The notes under the pieces: generated by a model
Seen by the model: the letters and a program-made list of their open reading frames with translations, nothing else
Told to the model about the DNA's origin: nothing
Databases searched by the model: none
Translations under genes and position numbers: made by a program
DNA from: CAVQCJ01 sp963849365
Lineage (GTDB): Bacteria; Actinomycetota; Actinomycetes; Prado026
Length of the DNA: 64,000 nucleotides
NCBI GenBank assembly: GCA_963849365.1
Contig: CAWKHA010000002.1
Location: 1 to 64,000, forward strand
Direction of reading: 5' to 3'
In this document: positions 23,989 through 32,347 of the stretch, piece after piece
Numbering within the stretch: the stretch's first letter is position 1
Layout: each line of letters opens with the position of its first letter

Positions 23989-25461
23989 GTGACCACTCCT
24001 CCGGCGCCGTTCGCAGCCGACCTCCTCGCGGACCAGGCGGCCGCCGTCCGCGAGACCCACAGCGCCGTGGTGATCCTGGTCGGGGACCGTGCGTACAAGG
24101 TCAAGAAGCCGGTGGACCTGGGGTTCCTCGACTTCCGCAGCCTGGAAGCCCGTCGCGGGGTGACCGGCCGCGAGCTCGAGCTCAACCGCCGGCTGGCGCC
24201 CGACGTCTACCTCGACGTCGCCACGGTGTCGGGCAGCGACGGCCACCCGAGCGAGTACGTGCTGGTGATGCGCCGCATGCCGGAGGCGGCCCGGCTGTCC
24301 ACGATGATCCGCGAAGGCACCCCTGTGGACGAGCACCTGAGCCGGCTCGCCCGGCTGGTCGCACGGTTCCACGCGGGAGCTCTGCGCGGCCCGGCGATCG
24401 CCGCCGAGGGCGGTGCCGACGCGCTGCGGCGCCGGTGGACCGCCAACCTGCTCGAGACCGAGCGCTTCCGGGGCAGCCTGCTCTCCGCCGACGACCACGC
24501 GGAGCTCACCGAGCTGGTCCAGCAGTACATCGCGGGCAGGCAGCCGCTGTTCGCGGAGCGGGCGGCGGCCGGATGCGTCGTCGACGGCCACGGGGACCTG
24601 ATCGCCGACGACGTGTTCTGCCTGGCCGACGGGCCGCGCGTCCTGGACTGCCTGGAGTTCGACGACCGGCTGCGCTGGGTCGACGTCCTCGACGACGTGG
24701 GGTTCATGGCCATGGACCTGGAGCGGCTGGGCCGGCCGGACCTCGCGGAGCGGTTCCTCGACCGGTACGCCGAGTTCAGCGGCGCGGTCCCGGTGCGCTC
24801 GCTGCAGCACCACTACGTGTCCTACCGCGCCTTCGTACGGGCCAAGGTCTCGTGCATCCGGGCCGCGCAGGGCGACCGGTCGTCGGTGTCGGAGATCGAG
24901 ACCTACGTGGACCTCGCGCTCACCCACGCCCGGGCCGCGCAGGTGTCCCTCGTCCTCGTCGGCGGCGCGCCGGGGACCGGCAAGACGACGCTGGCCGCCG
25001 GGCTGGCCGACCGGATGGGCGGCGTGCTGCTCAGCTCGGACCGGGTGCGCACCGAGGTGGCCGGTGTTCCACCGGACCGCAGGTACGCCCCGGAAGGGAA
25101 GGCCGCCACGTACGCAGAGCTCCTGCACCGCGCCGAGCAGGCGCTGCGGCACGGAGAGGACGTGGTGCTGGACGCGACGTGGGGGGCCGGCGAGCCGCGC
25201 CGGTCTGCGGAAGAGCTCGCGGCGCGCACGTGCTCGCGGCTGTTCGCGCTCGAGTGCCGGGTCGATCCGGCCGTCGCCGCGGCCCGGGCCGAGCGGCGCC
25301 TGCTCGCCGGCACGGACTCCTCCGAGGCCGGCGCCCAGGTGTCGCGCGCGCTGGCCGCCGCCCGCGAAGCCTGGCCCCAGGCCCGTGCGATCGACACGTC
25401 CGGCACGGCGAAGCAGTCGCTGGCGGCAGCCTGCGCGTTCCTGCCGCACGCACGGCGCTGA
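23989..25461 (+). CDS. Bifunctional APH-like/AAA_33 P-loop kinase (Rv2004c-like)
   Basis: 490 residues from the GTG at 23989 (GACGGGAG upstream). Residues 1-310 are an aminoglycoside-phosphotransferase-like kinase fold (VYKVKKP-type Lys in RAYKVKKPVDLGFLDF; VVDGHGDLIADDVF as catalytic loop; CLEFDDRLRWVDVLDDV as metal loop). Residues 320-490 are a P-loop kinase domain (GGAPGTGKTTLAAGLA as Walker A; SSDRVRTEV; VVLDATWG). The same two-domain protein, Rv2004c, belongs to the M. tuberculosis DosR regulon; substrate unknown. Its stop codon abuts the aldolase stop on the other strand with no spacer. Confidence 0.8.
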   Translation: MTTPPAPFAADLLADQAAAVRETHSAVVILVGDRAYKVKKPVDLGFLDFRSLEARRGVTGRELELNRRLAPDVYLDVATVSGSDGHPSEYVLVMRRMPEAARLSTMIREGTPVDEHLSRLARLVARFHAGALRGPAIAAEGGADALRRRWTANLLETERFRGSLLSADDHAELTELVQQYIAGRQPLFAERAAAGCVVDGHGDLIADDVFCLADGPRVLDCLEFDDRLRWVDVLDDVGFMAMDLERLGRPDLAERFLDRYAEFSGAVPVRSLQHHYVSYRAFVRAKVSCIRAAQGDRSSVSEIETYVDLALTHARAAQVSLVLVGGAPGTGKTTLAAGLADRMGGVLLSSDRVRTEVAGVPPDRRYAPEGKAATYAELLHRAEQALRHGEDVVLDATWGAGEPRRSAEELAARTCSRLFALECRVDPAVAAARAERRLLAGTDSSEAGAQVSRALAAAREAWPQARAIDTSGTAKQSLAAACAFLPHARR

Positions 25462-26388
25462 CTACGGCACCGGCTCGCTCGTGGGCAGGGCCCGGGCCGG
25501 CGATGGGTGCGCGGCGAGGATCTCGCGCAGTCCGGCCACGAACCGCAGCGACTCGGTGTGGCCGCGCTGCCAGGTGTTGCGCCCGAAGATCAGCCCGAGC
25601 GCCCCGGCGTCCATCGACTCGCGGGCCTTCTCCAGCATCGCGTCGTCGCCCGCGCGCTCCCCGCCGGAGACCAGCACCAGCGTGCGGTTGGCCGACCTCA
25701 CCACGGCGCCGATCGCCTCTCGGCTGGAGAACTCGCGGTCGTACTCCGGCTTCACCGCCGTACGCAGCTCGGGCTGCGGGAAGTTCACCTTGACCACATC
25801 GGCTCCGAGCTCGCTGGCCACCCGCGCGGCGTAGTCGACCGCGTAGAACGACGTCTTGCCGCCCTTGGCCTCGATGGCCGACCCGCGTGGGTAGGCCCAC
25901 ACGACCAGCGGCATCCCCAGCCGCTGGGCGTCCGCGCGGACCGTGCGCAGGACCTCGAAGTCCGCCTCCTGCGCGGGGCTGCCCACGTACAGCGTGTAGC
26001 CCACGGCGTCGGCACCCAGCCGGACCGCCTCCGCGACCGTCGCGTTCACCGGCGAGCGCGGCGCCGCGTCCGACGGCACGTCCGTCCTGCCGTTCAGCTT
26101 GAGGACCAGCGGGATCTCGCCCGCGTACGTCCAGTAGAACTTCTCGGCCAGGCCGATCTGCAGCACGATGCCGTTGAAGCCGCCCTCGATCGCCAGCCGC
26201 AGGACGTACCCGGGATCGCTCGCCGGCGGGTTCGCGAAGAAGTCCCGTGGCCCGTGCTCGAGCCCCTGGTCGTAGGGAAGGAACAGGGCGGTGCCGTTGC
26301 CGAGACCGTTCAGGTAGAGCAGCCGGTGCAGCCGCGCCTTCTTCCCGGTGCTCAGTCCGAGCTCGTCCAGTCCCGCCCTGCTCGTCAT
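25462..26388 (-). CDS. Class I fructose-bisphosphate aldolase (DhnA/FbaB type)
   Basis: 308 residues from the ATG at 26388, after CGGGAGGTCGCG. Archaeal/DhnA-type class I aldolase that cleaves fructose-1,6-bisphosphate through a Schiff-base Lys. FLPYDQGLEHGPRDFF is the N-terminal family motif; ADVVKVNFP carries the likely Schiff-base Lys; LVLVSGGER and ALGLIFGRNTWQR form the phosphate site. Metal-independent aldolase fits anaerobic or gluconeogenic flux together with the ppsA operon. A DosR-type box lies 68 bp upstream. Confidence 0.88.
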   Translation of the reverse strand: MTSRAGLDELGLSTGKKARLHRLLYLNGLGNGTALFLPYDQGLEHGPRDFFANPPASDPGYVLRLAIEGGFNGIVLQIGLAEKFYWTYAGEIPLVLKLNGRTDVPSDAAPRSPVNATVAEAVRLGADAVGYTLYVGSPAQEADFEVLRTVRADAQRLGMPLVVWAYPRGSAIEAKGGKTSFYAVDYAARVASELGADVVKVNFPQPELRTAVKPEYDREFSSREAIGAVVRSANRTLVLVSGGERAGDDAMLEKARESMDAGALGLIFGRNTWQRGHTESLRFVAGLREILAAHPSPARALPTSEPVP

Positions 26389-26455
26389 CGCGACCTCCCG
26401 CTGCTCGCGGCCACCCGGAAGGACCGACGCTGGCAGCGCCGCCGCCGCAGGGTCA

Positions 26456-26469
26456 GAGGCCAAAGTCCC
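26456..26469 (-). promoter_or_regulatory. DosR-type box ahead of the aldolase gene
   Basis: Minus strand GGGACTTTGGCCTC differs at one position from GGGACYWWNGNCCC. CAGCGT (26432-26427) follows after 23 nt. A weaker element, GGGTCTTAGGACTG (26523-26536), lies nearer the hibernation-factor gene but lacks a well-placed hexamer. Confidence 0.65.
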
Positions 26470-26617
26470 GGACCGGGCAGCCGACCGGCCACGGCGCGGG
26501 ACCGCTGCCGGCCGCGACGCAAGGGTCTTAGGACTGCGAGTTCGGTGTCGAAGGCCTCTCCGCAAGGGCCGCCGCGGGTTGCAGCGTGGGTGCTGCGGAT
26601 GTCCCGAGGAGGCTTCC

Positions 26618-27766
26618 ATGCTCACTCGCCTGCACGGCTCGGCGTTCGATCGGGTCGTGGATCTCTACAGCGTCCCGGGGCCGGTGACCTCGGTGTACCT
26701 GGGACTCGGCGCGGTCGATGACGTGCGCATGATCGACCTGCGCTGGCGCCACCTCCGCGGCGAGCTGGCCGCAGGCGGCGCGCCGGACGACGACCTGGTC
26801 CTGCTCGACCTGGAGGTGCAGGCCGCCCGGGCGCACCCGGGGCCGCGCGTGCTGGCGGCGTTCTGCGCCGACGGTCGGCTCGTGGCCTCGCAGCTGCTCG
26901 AGCACGCGGACACACCGGACCGTGCGTGCTTCGGCGCGCTCGCCGCCGGGGGGCCGATGCTCGCCTGGGCACAGCAGCGGATCGCGTACCTGGTCGTGGT
27001 CACCGACCACACCGGCGCCGACATCGAGACCCGGCTGTGGCCGGCGCAGACGCTCTCGGTGGAACACGTCGAGGGCTCCGACGACGAGATCCAGATGCAC
27101 GGCTCCGGCGGCTGGGCGGCGCTCGCGCAGAGCCGGTACCAGCAGCGGGCCGTCGACTCCTGGGAGCACAACGCGGTCGAGGTCGCCGAGGAAGTCGCCG
27201 CCGAGTTCGAGCGCGTCCAGGCGCAGGTCGTCTTCCTGACCGGCGACCCCCGTTCGGTGCACTTCCTGAACGAGTCCCTCCCCAAGCACGTCCGGCACTG
27301 CGTGCGGGTGGTCGACATGGGCGGCACGCGTGGTGCCGGCGGGACCCGTGGTGCGGCCGGCACCTCGCCCCGGCTCGAGGCGGACGTGCAGGACCTCGTC
27401 CAGCGCACGAACACCGCCGCGACGGACGCGATGCTGCGGACCTGGCGTGACCTCGCCGGGCAGGGCCGTGCGGCCACGACCGGCGACCGGGAGACGGCGA
27501 CGGCACTGCGCGGGGGCAAGGTGCAGACACTGCTCCTCGGCTACGAACAGGCCAGCCGCCGCAAGGCGTGGCTAGGGCCGGCGCCCGCCCAGGTGGCCGT
27601 CGACCACCACGAGCTGGTGGAGCTCGGCGTGCCCGTCCACCGGGTGCCGCTCGCGGACGCGCTGATCGGCGCAGCGCTGGCGACCAAGGCCGACGTGTAC
27701 TTCCTGCCGCCGGACCTGGCGGACGCGCCCCCCGACGGCGTCGCGGCCGTCCTGCGGTACGCCTGA
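26618..27766 (+). CDS. Balon/Rv2629-family ribosome hibernation factor (baeRF2-like)
   Basis: 382 residues from the ATG at 26618, after GAGGAGG. It follows the layout of Rv2629: an N-terminal domain beginning LYSVPGPVTSVYLGLGAVDD, a middle eRF1/Pelota-like domain with the conserved VVVTDHTGADIETRLW, and a C-terminal part ending DGVAAVLRYA as in Rv2629 (ALLRYA). The family is the bacterial branch of archaeo-eukaryotic release-factor homologues; Balon occupies the A site of idle ribosomes and protects them. Rv2629 is in the DosR regulon. No GGQ loop is seen, so peptide release is unlikely. A Gly/Thr-rich repeat (GGTRGAGGTRGAAGT) occurs mid-protein. Confidence 0.8.
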   Translation: MLTRLHGSAFDRVVDLYSVPGPVTSVYLGLGAVDDVRMIDLRWRHLRGELAAGGAPDDDLVLLDLEVQAARAHPGPRVLAAFCADGRLVASQLLEHADTPDRACFGALAAGGPMLAWAQQRIAYLVVVTDHTGADIETRLWPAQTLSVEHVEGSDDEIQMHGSGGWAALAQSRYQQRAVDSWEHNAVEVAEEVAAEFERVQAQVVFLTGDPRSVHFLNESLPKHVRHCVRVVDMGGTRGAGGTRGAAGTSPRLEADVQDLVQRTNTAATDAMLRTWRDLAGQGRAATTGDRETATALRGGKVQTLLLGYEQASRRKAWLGPAPAQVAVDHHELVELGVPVHRVPLADALIGAALATKADVYFLPPDLADAPPDGVAAVLRYA

Positions 27767-27790
27767 TCCGCCGTGCGCCCTCGGGGGTGC

Positions 27791-27804
27791 GGGACCTTCG
27801 GCCC
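27791..27804 (+). promoter_or_regulatory. DosR-type box ahead of USP (27871) and the glycan operon
   Basis: GGGACCTTCGGCCC is a full match to GGGACYWWNGNCCC. TAGCGT at 27828-27833 follows after 23 nt, giving an expected transcript start near 27840, 30 nt before the ATG. Confidence 0.8.
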
Positions 27805-27870
27805 TCGCCTGCGCCCCCGGGGTCCTCTAGCGTGCGACGAGGGCGATGGACCCGACGCTGAGGAGCGGCC

Positions 27871-28677
27871 ATGACGCGCGTACTGGCCGGTGTGGACGGC
27901 AGCCCGGTGAGCGTGGACGTCCTGCGCGGGGCGGTCGTGATGGCCGACCTGCTCGGGGCGCAGGCGGAGGCCCTGCACGTGGGACCTGGGCCGTTGCCGG
28001 AGCTGCAGCGGCTGGCGGCCGCGACCGGGGTGCGCCTCGCCGAACGCGAAGGCACGGCCGAGCGCGTCCTGGCAGCGGTCCTGCGGGAGCACGACGTGGT
28101 CCTCGGCGTCGTCGGCACGTCCGGCGGCGGCCGTGCCGAGGTCCCGGTGGGGCACACGGCCACCGCGGTGATGACCGGCTCCGTCCGGCCCCTGCTCGTC
28201 GTGCCGCCCGGTTCCTTCCCCCCGCACCGCCGGCACGTGCAGCACGCCCTCGTACCCCTGGACGGCCGTCCGGCATCCGCCGAGGCCGTCGAGCCGATGC
28301 TGCGGCTGCTGGGCGAGGCGGGCGTCGACATGCTCGTGGTGCACGTCTTCGACGACGCCACCGTCCCGACCTTCTGGGACCAGCCGCAGCACGCCGTGCC
28401 CGCCTGGGAGCGCGAGTTCCTGCACCGCAACCTGCCGATGCTGCGCACCCGGCTGCGGCTGTGCCAGGGCGAGCCGGCTGCGCAGCTCGTGCGCACCGCG
28501 AGCGAGCAGGGCATCGATCTCGTCGTCGTGGGCTGGTCGCAGGACCTCTCCCCCGGGCACGCCCGCACCATGCAGCAGCTGCTCAAGGCGGGCGGCGTCT
28601 CGTTGCTGCTCCTCCCGACAGACGGATCCGTGATCGACCTGACCGAAGGCTTCCCCGCCGTCGCCGACCGGGCCTAG
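27871..28677 (+). CDS. Divergent tandem universal stress protein
   Basis: 268 residues from the ATG at 27871 (GAGGAGCGGCC upstream). Two USP-like halves: MTRVLAGVDGSPVSVDVLRG to VRPLLVVPP, and HVQHALVPLDGRPASAE to VSLLLLPTDGS. The canonical G-2x-G-9x-GS loops are degenerate in both (GTSGGGRAEVPVGHTATAV; GWSQDLSPGHARTM), so ATP binding may be lost. It leads what looks like a four-gene transcript with GT4, HAD-GH65 and amylo-glucosidase (gaps of 16, -4 and 37 bp). Confidence 0.75.
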   Translation: MTRVLAGVDGSPVSVDVLRGAVVMADLLGAQAEALHVGPGPLPELQRLAAATGVRLAEREGTAERVLAAVLREHDVVLGVVGTSGGGRAEVPVGHTATAVMTGSVRPLLVVPPGSFPPHRRHVQHALVPLDGRPASAEAVEPMLRLLGEAGVDMLVVHVFDDATVPTFWDQPQHAVPAWEREFLHRNLPMLRTRLRLCQGEPAAQLVRTASEQGIDLVVVGWSQDLSPGHARTMQQLLKAGGVSLLLLPTDGSVIDLTEGFPAVADRA

Positions 28678-28693
28678 GACGAGGAGGCGAGCC

Positions 28694-29764
28694 ATGAGAG
28701 TCGGACTGGTCGCGCCACCGTTCCTGCCCGTGCCCCCGCCCCGCTACGGCGGCACCGAGCTGGTCGTCGACGCCCTGGCCCGCGGCCTGCAGGCCGCCGG
28801 GCACGATGTGGTGCTGTTCAGCGTCGGCGAGTCCAGCTGCCCGGTGCCGAGCGCCTGGTGGTTCCAGCACGCCGTGGCGCCCATCGGCTCCTCCGCCGCC
28901 GAGGCGACACAGGTCACCGCGGCCTACCGCGACCTCGTCGACGTCGACATCGTGCACGACCACACGCTGCTCGGGCCGCTGGTCTTCGGCGGCCGGGCCG
29001 GCCCGCCCGTGGTCATGACCGTCCACTCCGCGTTCACTCCCGACCTGCGGCCGGTGTACGCCGAGATCGCCCGCCGGGTACCGCTCGTCGCGGTCTCCCA
29101 GGCGCAGTCCGACAGCGCGGGCCGGGTACCGATCCTGCGGGTGGTCCATCACGGCCTCGACCTGCAGCGGTACCCGCCCGGCCCCGGCGACGGCGGCTAC
29201 CTGCTGTTCCTGGCCCGGATGAGCCCGGACAAGGGACCGCAGCACGCCATCCGCATCGCGCGCGCCGCCGGCGTACGGCTCGTCGTGGCCGCGAAGATGC
29301 GCGAGCCCGACGAGCTCGCGTTCTTCCGTTCCGAGATCGAGCCGCAGCTCGGTCCCGACGTCGAGTTCGCCGGCGAGATCGACGTCGCCGAGCGGGTGCG
29401 CCTGCTGCGTGGCGCGACCGCCCTGGTCAACCCCATCCAGTGGCCGGAGCCGTTCGGCCTGAACATGATCGAGGCCCTGGCCTGCGGCACCCCGGTGCTG
29501 GCCCTGCGGCACGGCGCGGCGCCCGAGATCGTCGTGGACGGGCTGACCGGCTTCCTGCGCACCGATCCTGCGGAGCTGGCGGAGTGCGTGCACCGGATCG
29601 GCGAGATCGACCGGGTCACCTGCCGCGCCGACGCGCAGCGGCGGTTCTCGATGCACCGGATGGTGCAGGACTACCTCGACGTGTACGCCGGCGTGCTCGG
29701 TGACTGCGACCCGAGCAGGCCGATGCGCCCCGAACCCTGGCTGCACGCTGCCCGAGTCACGTGA
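28694..29764 (+). CDS. Glycosyltransferase family 4
   Basis: 356 residues from the ATG at 28694 (GACGAGGAGGCGAGCC). GT-B fold: the N-terminal MRVGLVAPPFLPVPPPRYGGTELVV contains the glycine-rich acceptor loop, FLARMSPDKGPQHAIRIA begins the nucleotide-sugar domain, and PIQWPEPFGLNMIEALACGTPVLAL is the EX7E-type donor motif (E-PFGL..IEA). Retaining enzyme; donor and acceptor unknown. The GTGA overlap with the HAD-GH65 gene suggests a shared glycan route, for example synthesis and phosphorolysis of an alpha-glucoside. Confidence 0.85.
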   Translation: MRVGLVAPPFLPVPPPRYGGTELVVDALARGLQAAGHDVVLFSVGESSCPVPSAWWFQHAVAPIGSSAAEATQVTAAYRDLVDVDIVHDHTLLGPLVFGGRAGPPVVMTVHSAFTPDLRPVYAEIARRVPLVAVSQAQSDSAGRVPILRVVHHGLDLQRYPPGPGDGGYLLFLARMSPDKGPQHAIRIARAAGVRLVVAAKMREPDELAFFRSEIEPQLGPDVEFAGEIDVAERVRLLRGATALVNPIQWPEPFGLNMIEALACGTPVLALRHGAAPEIVVDGLTGFLRTDPAELAECVHRIGEIDRVTCRADAQRRFSMHRMVQDYLDVYAGVLGDCDPSRPMRPEPWLHAARVT

Positions 29765-32310
29765 GCGGGACGCCCGAGCACACGTTCGCCGCCGTGGTGC
29801 TCGACTGGTACGGGACGGCAGTGCCGGACCGGCGGTCGGGTGCGGTCCGGCTGCGCCGGCTGCTCGAGAGTCTGTGCGGCTACGGCGTCGAGATCATCGT
29901 CCTCGGTGGTCCCGGCGCCATCGCCGAGATCGACGGCCAGCTCGCCGCCCGCCCGGGCGGGCCGGGCGCCCTGCACGTGTGCGCCGACGGCGGGACGCAC
30001 GTGTACCGGATCACGACGGGCGGACCGGTCCGCACGCGGACTGCGGTGACCGGGCCGCAGGGCTGGGTGGTCGACCACCTCGACCGGCACGGGATCGGCC
30101 CGGGCCTGGTGCTGGCCGTCGGCCCGCGGTCGGCCGAGCTCTTCGCCGGCGCCGCACCGCAGCCGCATCGCGGCGACGGGCCGGCCGCCGTCCGCGCCCT
30201 GCTCGCCCAGCAGGTCGCGGGCCATCGCGACGGCGCGGTGCCCGATCTCGACGACGACGCGCGCTGGCTCGTCCGCGCTCGTACGCCCCCGTCGCCGCGC
30301 CGGGTGTGCCAGGCCCTGACCACTGTGTCCGACGGGCATTTCGGCACCCGCGGCTCGCTCGAGGAGGAGGGTCCCGGCGCAGGTGCCGGCGTGCTGGCCG
30401 CCGGCGTGTACGAGGGGCACGGCGCCGACCAGCACCTGCTCCCCGGACCGCTGTGGACCGTCCTGGGGACTCCCGACGGGCGGGACCCCGACGGTCCCCG
30501 CCTGCAGACGCTCGACCTGCGGACCGGAGTGCTGTCGCGCCGCTCGGAGGAGGACGGTCACGGGCTGACGAGCCTGCGGTTCGCCTCGGTCGCCCGGGCC
30601 GGCGTGGTCGCCATGCGTGCCCAGGGGCGCCCGGCCGGTGACCCCGGTCCGCCGCTGCGACTGCCCGCCGGCGCGCTCGGGCACAGCGGGTCATCGTCCG
30701 ACCTGATGTGGGCGACCGTCGACGGCGGCACCGGGTCCGTGTCCGCGGCCGCTTCCCAGCGCACGTGGCCGTCGCCTCCGCGGGTGGAGCGCATCGCGGC
30801 GTTCACGTCGCAGCCGAGCGGTGCGCCGCGGCCCGGTCCGGTCCGCCGCCGGTTGCGCGCGGCCGCCCGGATCGGGTTCCCCGCCCTGCTCGCCGAGCAG
30901 CGCGCCGCCTGGGCCTCACGGTGGGCGGACGCACGCGTCGACCTGCCCGACGACCCCGCCGCGGAGCTGGCCCTGCGGTTCGCCACGTTCCACCTGCTCG
31001 CGACCGTCGGCGCCGACGGCGAGGCGGCGGTGGGTGCGCGCGGACTGTCTGGTCCCGGCTACTCCGGCCACGTCTTCTGGGACGCCGACGTGTACGTGCT
31101 GCCGGTGCTCGCCGCGGTCCGGCCCGCTGCGGCCAGGGCCATGCTCGGCTACCGCCTGCGACGGCTGGACGCGGCCCGCGCCACCGCCGTGTCCGAAGGC
31201 GGGCGGGGAGCCCGGTTCCCGTGGGAGTCGGCCCGGGACGGCAGCGACGTGACCCCCCGGTCGGCTGTGCTCGGCGACCGGGTGACGGCGATCCGGACCG
31301 GCGACCTCGAGGTGCACATCGTCGCCGACGTCGCCTGGAGCGCGTGGCGCTACGCGCAGTGGTCCGGCGATGAGGGTTTCCTGCGCGGCCCGGGGCGCCC
31401 GCTGCTCGTCGAGACGGCTCGCTACTGGTCGACCCGAGCCCGCCGCGACCCCGCCGGCGTCGCCCACATCGACGCGGTGATCGGGCCCGACGAGTACCAC
31501 GTGGGTGTCGACGACGACGCGTTCACGAACGTCATGGCCCGGTGGAATCTGCGCCGCGCCGCCGAGCTCGTGCGGCAGGACGGGCCCCCCGGGCTGTGCG
31601 CAGAGGCCGCCGACTGGTGCCGGCTGGCGGATGCCCTGGTCGACGGTTACGACGGGCGCACCCGACGGCACGAGCAGTTCGCCGGCTTCGACGGGCTCGA
31701 GCCGCTGCTGATCGCGGAGGTCGCCCAGCCACCCGTCGCCGCCGACATCCTGCTCGGGTCCGAACGCGTCGCCGGGGCGCAGATCCTCAAGCAGGCCGAC
31801 GTCGTACTCCTGCACCTCCTGGTGCCCGACGAGCTGCCACCGGGTTCGCTGGAGCGCGACCTGGACTACTACGGGCCCCGGACCGCGCACGGCTCGTCGC
31901 TCTCGCCGGCAGTCAACGCGGCCGTACTGGCCCGGGCAGGGCGCACCGAGGAGGCGCTCCGCTGGTTCCGGATCGCGGCCGCGATGGACCTCGAGGACTT
32001 GTCCGGCATGGCGGGTTCCGGACTGCACCTGGCGACCATGGGCGGCCTCTGGCAGGCGTACGTGCAGGGCTTCATGGGCATCGTTCCCAGCGCCGCCGGG
32101 CTGCAGTTCGACCCGAGGCTTCCGGAGCAGTGGCGGTCCGCGGCCGTCCGCGTGCGCTACCGGGGCCGGCGGGTACGGGCCAGCGTGGAGGGTGACACCG
32201 CGGTGGTCGAGGCGGACCGTCCGATCCGTCTCCTGCTCCCGGAGGCCGGCCCACTGGATGGTCGCCGGATCCGCCTGCGTCGTGACCCGGCAGGGTGGAC
32301 GCCCGCGTGA
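29761..32310 (+). CDS. HAD-like domain fused to a GH65 glycoside hydrolase/phosphorylase
   Basis: 849 residues from the GTG at 29761, overlapping the GT4 stop. Residues 1-165 resemble a HAD/trehalose-phosphatase fold, but the first motif is VVLDWYGTAVP: the nucleophile Asp is kept and the second Asp is Tyr, so phosphatase activity is doubtful. Residues 185-849 are GH65: an N-terminal beta-sandwich (DGHFGTRGSLEEEG, GLTSLRFASVARAG), the (alpha/alpha)6 barrel (ARGLSGPGYSGHVFWDADVYVLP) and the acid GPDEYH at Glu578. Such enzymes phosphorolyse or hydrolyse trehalose, kojibiose, nigerose or maltose. The context suggests reserve-sugar mobilisation. Confidence 0.85.
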   Translation: MSGTPEHTFAAVVLDWYGTAVPDRRSGAVRLRRLLESLCGYGVEIIVLGGPGAIAEIDGQLAARPGGPGALHVCADGGTHVYRITTGGPVRTRTAVTGPQGWVVDHLDRHGIGPGLVLAVGPRSAELFAGAAPQPHRGDGPAAVRALLAQQVAGHRDGAVPDLDDDARWLVRARTPPSPRRVCQALTTVSDGHFGTRGSLEEEGPGAGAGVLAAGVYEGHGADQHLLPGPLWTVLGTPDGRDPDGPRLQTLDLRTGVLSRRSEEDGHGLTSLRFASVARAGVVAMRAQGRPAGDPGPPLRLPAGALGHSGSSSDLMWATVDGGTGSVSAAASQRTWPSPPRVERIAAFTSQPSGAPRPGPVRRRLRAAARIGFPALLAEQRAAWASRWADARVDLPDDPAAELALRFATFHLLATVGADGEAAVGARGLSGPGYSGHVFWDADVYVLPVLAAVRPAAARAMLGYRLRRLDAARATAVSEGGRGARFPWESARDGSDVTPRSAVLGDRVTAIRTGDLEVHIVADVAWSAWRYAQWSGDEGFLRGPGRPLLVETARYWSTRARRDPAGVAHIDAVIGPDEYHVGVDDDAFTNVMARWNLRRAAELVRQDGPPGLCAEAADWCRLADALVDGYDGRTRRHEQFAGFDGLEPLLIAEVAQPPVAADILLGSERVAGAQILKQADVVLLHLLVPDELPPGSLERDLDYYGPRTAHGSSLSPAVNAAVLARAGRTEEALRWFRIAAAMDLEDLSGMAGSGLHLATMGGLWQAYVQGFMGIVPSAAGLQFDPRLPEQWRSAAVRVRYRGRRVRASVEGDTAVVEADRPIRLLLPEAGPLDGRRIRLRRDPAGWTPA

Positions 32311-32347
32311 GAGGGTCGGCCCGCGCGAGTGGCCGAGGAGGTGCGCG

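Noticed and set aside
26523..26536. GGGTCTTAGGACTG as a box for the hibernation-factor gene
   Set aside because: Two core mismatches and no [TGC]AnnnT at the standard distance; mentioned only as weak.
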